A DNA stretch of 9,939 nucleotides from Desulfobulbaceae bacterium (GTDB lineage: Bacteria > Desulfobacterota > Desulfobulbia > Desulfobulbales > Desulfobulbaceae), in NCBI GenBank assembly GCA_026986885.1, contig JALSNT010000412.1:1-9939 (forward strand). The letters are read 5' to 3'. Numbering within the stretch: the stretch's first letter is position 1; each line of letters starts with the position of its first letter. Both the position numbers and the translations under genes were made by a program. The notes under the pieces are model-generated. The model did not search any database, was not told where the DNA came from, and saw only the letters and a list, made by a program, of their open reading frames with translations. Of the stretch, positions 6,567-9,939 are shown in pieces.

Positions 6567-7403
6567 TTACATCTCTTTTTTCCAGGCAGTGGACTCGAAC
6601 CAGTATGCATACCGTTGCCGCACCCAGCCCCTGGAATGTTGAATCTCAATCCAGTTGTTAAAAAAATTCAAGGCATCAACATCACCTTTGCGGACGCCGA
6701 AACAGATGGGTTCTTTCAGCAACTGTTCCGGGTAGGCCTTCAGCAGGCCGGGATTATCAGCGGCCATCTGGGCGGGCAGCGGCTGGGACCCTACCATGGC
6801 ATGAACACGTCCGTTGCGCACCTCCTGGACGGCAGAGGGCTCATCATCAAAAAGTCTGAGCTTTGCCAGGGGAAAATTCTTTTTAGCGGCCAGAGCGGCG
6901 GTGGACCCGAGACGGGCGGCAAGAGTGACACCGGGCCTGTTGAAATCCTTAAGAGTAAACCCCCTGGTCATTTTGATATTAGCCAGCAGGCCCTGGCTCG
7001 AATAATAATAAGGCCGGGTAAAATTTATCTTGAGATTACGCTTGGGAGTAACACTCATACCGCCGATAATAACATCGAATTTATCGGCAATAAGCGCCGG
7101 GATAATGCCGGACCACCTGGTAGGAACGAATTGTACCTTAACCCCCATATCCTCGGCCAGCCGGCGGGCCACATCAATTTCAAGCCCTATCAGCTCCCCC
7201 TTTTTATTCTTCATGGCCCAGGGAACAAAAATATCCATGCCCACCCGGAGAGTACCCCGGTGAATAATTTGCTCAATGACACTTTCTGCAGCAATTTTCT
7301 GTTGCAGCCCGCCGGCCTGGACAAATGGCGCACAAAAAAGACCACTCGTCGCCGTCAAACTAAAAAGAATAAAAAAAATATAGAAAAATATCCGGTTACA
7401 CAT
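6567..7403 (-). CDS. Amino acid ABC transporter solute-binding protein (family 3)
   Basis: This periplasmic binding protein would deliver ligand to the two permeases. The start at 7403 is supported by AAAGGAGT just upstream (7408-7415). The 278-residue product has a signal peptide at 1-30 with probable cleavage after VQA; the Cys at 24 is not in a good lipobox. Family 3 features include RVGMDIFVPWAMKNKKGELIGLEIDVARRLA in overlapping parts from residue 53, RWSGIIPAL near 96, and FDVIIGGMSVTPKR with Arg122 as the expected carboxylate-binding residue. In the second lobe the motif after GRVHAMV reads GSQP, so Ser206 replaces the Asp that usually holds the ligand's amino group in HisJ/GlnH-like proteins. 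The ligand may therefore be atypical. The protein has normal length and no sign of decay. It is separated from the ATPase gene by 427 bp of repeat-bearing DNA and may have its own promoter. Confidence 0.9.
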   Translation of the reverse strand: MCNRIFFYIFFILFSLTATSGLFCAPFVQAGGLQQKIAAESVIEQIIHRGTLRVGMDIFVPWAMKNKKGELIGLEIDVARRLAEDMGVKVQFVPTRWSGIIPALIADKFDVIIGGMSVTPKRNLKINFTRPYYYSSQGLLANIKMTRGFTLKDFNRPGVTLAARLGSTAALAAKKNFPLAKLRLFDDEPSAVQEVRNGRVHAMVGSQPLPAQMAADNPGLLKAYPEQLLKEPICFGVRKGDVDALNFFNNWIEIQHSRGWVRQRYAYWFESTAWKKEM

Positions 7404-7407
7404 GGTT

Positions 7408-7415
7408 ACTCCTTT
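7408..7415 (-). promoter_or_regulatory. Ribosome binding site deciding the binding protein start
   Basis: AAAGGAGT on the minus strand is placed 4 nt before the ATG at 7403. It supports this start over an in-frame ATG at 7454, which would add 17 polar residues before the signal peptide. Confidence 0.8.
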
Positions 7416-7501
7416 CCTCTGTTTCTCGTTGCTGTTGTTTGTTACCACTGACATAGCCGTAAACAGTCTTCAAATCCATAATCCTGCATCATACCCGTCT
7501 T

Positions 7502-7604
7502 GTCATTCCCGCAGTCAGTTGGGCGGGAATCCAGTTGTTTCATGGAATTATGGATCCCCGTCCCCGACAACAACACTCGGGGATGACGCTGCCTCGGGAA
7601 TGAC
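7502..7604. repeat. REP/MITE-like palindromic intergenic element
   Basis: Outer arms GTCATTCCCG (7502-7511) and CGGGAATGAC (7595-7604) are perfectly complementary. Inside are two smaller hairpins: ATTCCCGC/GCGGGAAT (7505-7512 with 7523-7530) and ATCCCCG/CGGGGAT (7554-7560 with 7578-7584). A near copy of the right arm, CGGGGATGAC, lies at 7578-7587. The GTCATTCCCGC...GGGAATCCAG...TGGATCCCC...GGGGATGAC layout is that of a dispersed palindromic repeat common between genes in many proteobacteria. Other copies in the genome are expected, but only this one is in view. Confidence 0.75.
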
Positions 7605-7702
7605 GGATTTAAAGCCTTTAACCGGCTTGCGACTTTTTACGAGACCATCACCACTGATAGTCGCATACCATCTGAAAACATGTCATGAAAAAATGTTTGC
7701 CC

Positions 7703-7813
7703 AATTGAGCGGCTAACTCATCGGGAGTTTACGCTTACCGGCAACTTTTTATAAAGAAAACATTTTGTAATCATTTATCTTTTGTTAATTGCAAATGAGT
7801 TAACCGCTCAATT
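7703..7813. repeat. 111 bp element bounded by 19 bp inverted arms
   Basis: AATTGAGCGGCTAACTCAT (7703-7721) and ATGAGTTAACCGCTCAATT (7795-7813) pair with a single mismatch across 73 bp of AT-rich DNA. The element starts 18 bp past the stop of the ATPase gene, on its downstream side. It could be the remnant of a tiny transposable element, a long stable hairpin protecting or ending the permease 1/ATPase transcript, or a binding site pair. No target-site duplication is visible at its edges. Confidence 0.75.
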
Positions 7814-7830
7814 TAAGTAATATATTTCTC

Positions 7831-8592
7831 CTACAAAATCTGTTGCAGAAACTCACGGGTACGTGCTTTCCGGGGATTTCGGAAAAATTCTTCACTTTTG
7901 CCTGTTTCGACAATACGTCCTTCTTCCATAAACAGGATCCTGTCACTCACCTCGCGGGCAAATCCCATCTCATGGGTCACCACCACCATGGTCATACCAT
8001 CAACGGCAAGCTGTCGCATTACATCCAGCACCTCGCCGATCATTTCCGGGTCCAGTGCCGAAGTCGCCTCATCAAAAAGCATGATTTTGGGCATCATTGC
8101 CAGGGCCCTGGCAATGGCAACCCGCTGTTGCTGGCCGCCGCTCAACTGTCCCGGGTATCTGTCCGCCATCCCGGCAAGGCCGACCTGGTTCAACAGGTAC
8201 AGGGAAAATTCAGCGGCCTGTCTGCGACTTTTTTTCTGCACCAGTCTTTGGGCAAGGTCCACATTTCCCCGTACACTGAGATGGGGAAAAAGATTAAACG
8301 ATTGAAAAACCATCCCCACTTGCCGCCGAATCTCCAGCCGGTTGGCCTCATCCTCATCAAGGGGAATGCCATCAATGACAATGGTGCCGGAGTCGACTTC
8401 CTCCAGCGCGTTGAGACAACGTAAAAATGTGGATTTGCCGGAACCGGACGGACCGATTACCACTAATACTTCCCCTCGTTCGACACTGATGGAAAAGTCC
8501 TGCAGAGCGACAACCGGGCCGGGAAAGGTTTTGTATATTCGACAAACCTCTATGATGGGATGTTCCGCCTTAGGGCTGTCTTGTCCATTCAT
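7831..8592 (-). CDS. Polar amino acid ABC transporter ATP-binding protein (GlnQ/HisP type)
   Basis: This cytoplasmic ATPase subunit powers the importer formed with permeases 1 and 2. The 253-residue product has every ABC motif: Walker [10 protein letters not shown] at 47-55, Q-loop FQSFNLFPH with Gln97, signature LSGGQQQR at 150-157, Walker B IMLFDE at 170-175 followed by ATSALDPE, and the switch His207 in VVTHEMG. The sequence after Walker B reads DEAT instead of the common DEPT, a tolerated variant. Its length is typical for the GlnQ class. The ATG at 8592 lies 9 nt after the permease 1 stop without a clear ribosome site, so translational coupling is likely. The downstream binding protein gene is separated by the repeat-bearing region. 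Confidence 0.94.
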   Translation of the reverse strand: MNGQDSPKAEHPIIEVCRIYKTFPGPVVALQDFSISVERGEVLVVIGPSGSGKSTFLRCLNALEEVDSGTIVIDGIPLDEDEANRLEIRRQVGMVFQSFNLFPHLSVRGNVDLAQRLVQKKSRRQAAEFSLYLLNQVGLAGMADRYPGQLSGGQQQRVAIARALAMMPKIMLFDEATSALDPEMIGEVLDVMRQLAVDGMTMVVVTHEMGFAREVSDRILFMEEGRIVETGKSEEFFRNPRKARTREFLQQIL

Positions 8593-8601
8593 GAAATAGT
8601 T

Positions 8602-9390
8602 TCAGGAAAGCTGGAAATATTTTTCTGCCTGATCGGCAAGCAGAGACAGCAGAAGTGCCACCACGAGATAAATGGCCGCTACTGTAAACCAGACTTCAAA
8701 AGTTAAAAAGGTTTCCGCGATGATTGTTCGTCCCTCCATGGTGAGATCATACACGGCAATGGTGCTGACCAGAGCGGAATCTTTGAGCAGGGAAACAGCC
8801 TGACTGGTCAACGGTGGCAGAATACGACGCAGGGCCTGGGGAATAATTACCGATGTGTAGGTAGCAAACCCAGTAAGGCCCAGGGCATGGGAAGCCTCCC
8901 ACTGGCCGACAGGGACGGCGACGATACCTGCCCTGATAATCTCCGAGGCATAAGCGCCCTCAAAAAAGCTGAGGGCCAGGACGCCGGTGGTAAAACGACC
9001 AATATCCAGAATTGGAGCCATGACAAAATACAGGAAAAAAATCTGTACCAGCAGAGGAGTATTGCGAATCGTCTCCAGATAGACCCTTGCCGACAAACGA
9101 CCGACCAGGGAATTGGAAAGCCGGAGTAGAGCAACAGCCAGCCCAATGAAAGCAGACAGTAAAAGACTGAAAAAAGTTATCTCCAGGGTAACCAATAAGC
9201 CCTGCATGATCGGCCCCATCTGCAGATGTCCGCCGTCATAGGTGAACAAATACCCGGGAATAGTCTGCCAGTGCCAGTTATAACCGATCCCGGCGCTGCC
9301 GCGCATAAGAAGATAGCCGCAGGCCGCAAGAACAAGGATAAACTTTGCCACGTCAAAAAGACGACTACCATGTGACTGCTCTCTGTTCAT
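8602..9390 (-). CDS. Polar amino acid ABC transporter permease (permease 1, HisM/GlnP type)
   Basis: This inner-membrane permease subunit is the first gene of the importer set. From the ATG at 9390 the product has 262 residues. A first membrane segment lies near 16-30, followed by the NWHWQTIPGYLF motif shared with permease 2. The core contains VYLETIRNTPLLVQIFFLYF and FFEGAYASEIIRAGIVAVPVGQ, and the EAA docking loop reads WEASHALGLT...VIIPQALRRILPP. Its length is close to the usual 220-260 residues of the family. An ATG at 9459 would add 23 residues that do not resemble the family; neither start has a strong ribosome site. A sigma-70-like promoter lies about 100 bp upstream. The ATPase gene begins 9 nt after its stop. 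Confidence 0.92.
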   Translation of the reverse strand: MNREQSHGSRLFDVAKFILVLAACGYLLMRGSAGIGYNWHWQTIPGYLFTYDGGHLQMGPIMQGLLVTLEITFFSLLLSAFIGLAVALLRLSNSLVGRLSARVYLETIRNTPLLVQIFFLYFVMAPILDIGRFTTGVLALSFFEGAYASEIIRAGIVAVPVGQWEASHALGLTGFATYTSVIIPQALRRILPPLTSQAVSLLKDSALVSTIAVYDLTMEGRTIIAETFLTFEVWFTVAAIYLVVALLLSLLADQAEKYFQLS

Positions 9391-9488
9391 ACCTGAATTG
9401 AGCGTTATATTTACCCGGAAAAACACAACAAAAGGTATTTCCATACCCGTTATTTTCATCAGGCAAAAGGTTCGAAGAATGAAAGAGC

Positions 9489-9517
9489 ATGCTATTCAAT
9501 TTACCCGGTTCTTTCAA
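9489..9517 (-). promoter_or_regulatory. Candidate sigma-70 promoter for the ABC importer genes
   Basis: On the minus strand TTGAAA (9512-9517, 5/6) and TAGCAT (9489-9494, 4/6) are separated by 17 bp. Transcription would start near 9482, giving a leader of about 90 nt before the permease 1 ATG. One copy of the ATTTACCCGG repeat lies within the spacer, where a regulator could act. Confidence 0.45.
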
Positions 9518-9570
9518 GTTTGATGTCTTAGTGAAAAGAAAAAATTTAAATATACAGGTAAATATAATCT

Positions 9571-9677
9571 CCGGGGAAATAGCATGTTGGATTCTCCCGG
9601 CATAGAAGACGCCGCAGATCGAAGTTTTGGGATGCGGTCAAATTTCACCGAAATTGAGAATTTCGGTTTTGTCTTTT
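9571..9677 (+). ncRNA. Candidate structured RNA: three hairpins ending in a terminator
   Basis: On the plus strand three hairpins follow one another. The first pairs CCGGG+GAA (9571-9578) with TTC+CCCGG (9592-9600) with a one-base bulge. The second pairs CCGCA (9612-9616) with TGCGG (9633-9637). The third is the terminator stem at 9647-9667. A perfect TATAAT lies just upstream at 9563-9568, without a good -35 box. No open frame precedes the terminator, so it is either the end of a small RNA of about 100 nt or a leader/attenuator of the ABC ATPase gene starting at 9795. It matches no riboswitch class I can recognise. Confidence 0.4.
9647..9677 (+). terminator. Strong intrinsic terminator in the divergent intergenic region
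   Basis: ACCGAAATT (9647-9655) pairs perfectly with AATTTCGGT (9659-9667) around a GAG loop, followed by TTTGTCTTTT. On the opposite strand the stem is not followed by a T run, so it is directional (plus). There is no plus-strand gene upstream for it to end. Confidence 0.7.
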
Positions 9678-9794
9678 CCGGTGAGGGGACAATCTTCCGG
9701 TTGCCCGCGTCTCCGTCATGTTGTAGTTTACATAAAATCTCATCAGCAGGTACATAACCGTCATCCGGTATCTTTGTTAATTTTTTTTTTTACA

Positions 9795-9939
9795 ATGCAG
9801 CCATTACTCTCCATTGATCAGCTCTGCCTATCCTTTCTTTCCGATCAGGAACCGGCAGGAGAAAAAAAGGTACTGCGTCGGGTTTCCCTGCGCATAAATC
9901 AGGGGGAAACCCATGCCCTTGTCGGGGAGTCCGGCTCCG
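9795..9939 (+). CDS. Peptide-type ABC transporter ATP-binding protein (5' end only)
   Basis: Only the first 48 residues are in the window. They read like the N-terminal nucleotide-binding domain of oligopeptide/dipeptide/nickel-type importers (DppD, OppD, YejF): LLSIDQLCLSF at residues 4-14, RRVSLRINQGE at 28-38, and HALVGESGS running into Walker A at the edge. GESGSGKS is typical of this subfamily, in contrast to the GPSGSGKST of the amino acid type ATPase in the same window. The ATG at 9795 follows a run of 11 T residues and ACA, with no Shine-Dalgarno sequence; an in-frame TTG at 9774 is possible but no better. A two-domain YejF-like protein and a one-domain DppD-like protein cannot be told apart from this fragment. 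Confidence 0.8.
   Translation, partial: MQPLLSIDQLCLSFLSDQEPAGEKKVLRRVSLRINQGETHALVGESGS

Larger units (their letters stand above)
7404..7830. other. 427 bp non-coding stretch inside the ABC transporter gene set
   Basis: It holds the ribosome site of the binding protein gene (7408-7415), a REP/MITE-like palindromic element (7502-7604) and a second, unrelated inverted-repeat element (7703-7813). No reliable protein gene was seen; a plus-strand open frame across it is antisense to a gene start and runs through the palindromic repeat. No clear -35/-10 pair was found for the binding protein gene on the minus strand. Confidence 0.7.
9391..9794. other. 404 bp divergent intergenic region
   Basis: This region lies between permease 1 (minus) and the ABC ATPase at the right edge (plus). 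It carries a promoter candidate for permease 1, short direct and inverted repeats (ATTTACCCGG at 9409-9418 and 9499-9508; TTATATTTACC at 9405-9415 against GGTAAATATAA at 9557-9567), three consecutive hairpins ending in a terminator, and an 11-T tract. No protein gene was seen. Confidence 0.7.

Noticed and set aside
6615..7451. 278-residue plus-strand open frame opposite the binding protein gene
   Set aside because: The minus-strand frame encodes a clear family 3 binding protein with signal peptide and ribosome site; the plus-strand frame is a low-complexity shadow of it.
7402..7716. 104-residue plus-strand open frame across the REP/MITE-like element
   Set aside because: It begins antisense to the binding protein start, runs through the palindromic repeat, has no ribosome site and shows no recognisable protein features.
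9489..9517. Sigma-54 type -24/-12 promoter upstream of permease 1, as a target of the activator
   Set aside because: GG and GC pairs in this stretch are 11 bp apart, not 10, and the surrounding consensus is missing; the sigma-70 reading fits better.

Overview
The window looks like chromosome of a Gram-negative proteobacterium-like organism. A Desulfobacterota (former deltaproteobacterial) source would fit the moderate GC, the NikR and MOT1-type transporter pair and the NtrC-type activator, but that is inference from gene content; no phylogenetic marker is present. Genes lie mostly on the minus strand, and nothing in the window is clearly phage or plasmid.

Left part (1-2070): a tRNA adenosine deaminase gene (tadA, minus, cut by the left edge) is divergent from a sigma-54-dependent activator of the NtrC type (plus). 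Overlapping sigma-70-like promoters can be proposed between them. The activator's receiver domain has lost its phospho-acceptor Asp.

Middle (2071-5604): three minus-strand genes read right to left: a secreted M48 metalloprotease with a TPR-like tail (BepA/YfgC type), the nickel-responsive regulator NikR 25 bp later, then a MOT1-family molybdate/sulfate-type permease 103 bp further on. A hairpin with a short T run may separate nikR from the permease. The 385 bp upstream of the protease hold no convincing gene, but they do hold a 9-codon mini-ORF with a perfect Shine-Dalgarno sequence.

Right part (5605-9390): a complete polar amino acid ABC importer, also minus: permease 1, ATPase, solute-binding protein, permease 2. 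The set is split by a 427 bp non-coding stretch carrying two unrelated repeat structures: a REP/MITE-like palindromic element, and a 111 bp element bounded by 19 bp inverted arms. The binding protein lacks the usual ligand-binding Asp in its second lobe, so its substrate is uncertain.

Far right (9391-9939): a 404 bp divergent intergenic region with a likely promoter for permease 1 on the minus strand. On the plus strand a string of three hairpins ends in a strong intrinsic terminator, which could be a small RNA or a leader/attenuator. After an 11-T tract comes the start of a peptide-type ABC ATPase that runs off the window.

The best candidates for something undescribed are the structured RNA region at 9571-9684, the 111 bp inverted repeat at 7703-7813, the NikR and MOT1 linkage, and the degenerate-receiver activator. 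No defence system, CRISPR array or integrated mobile element was found.
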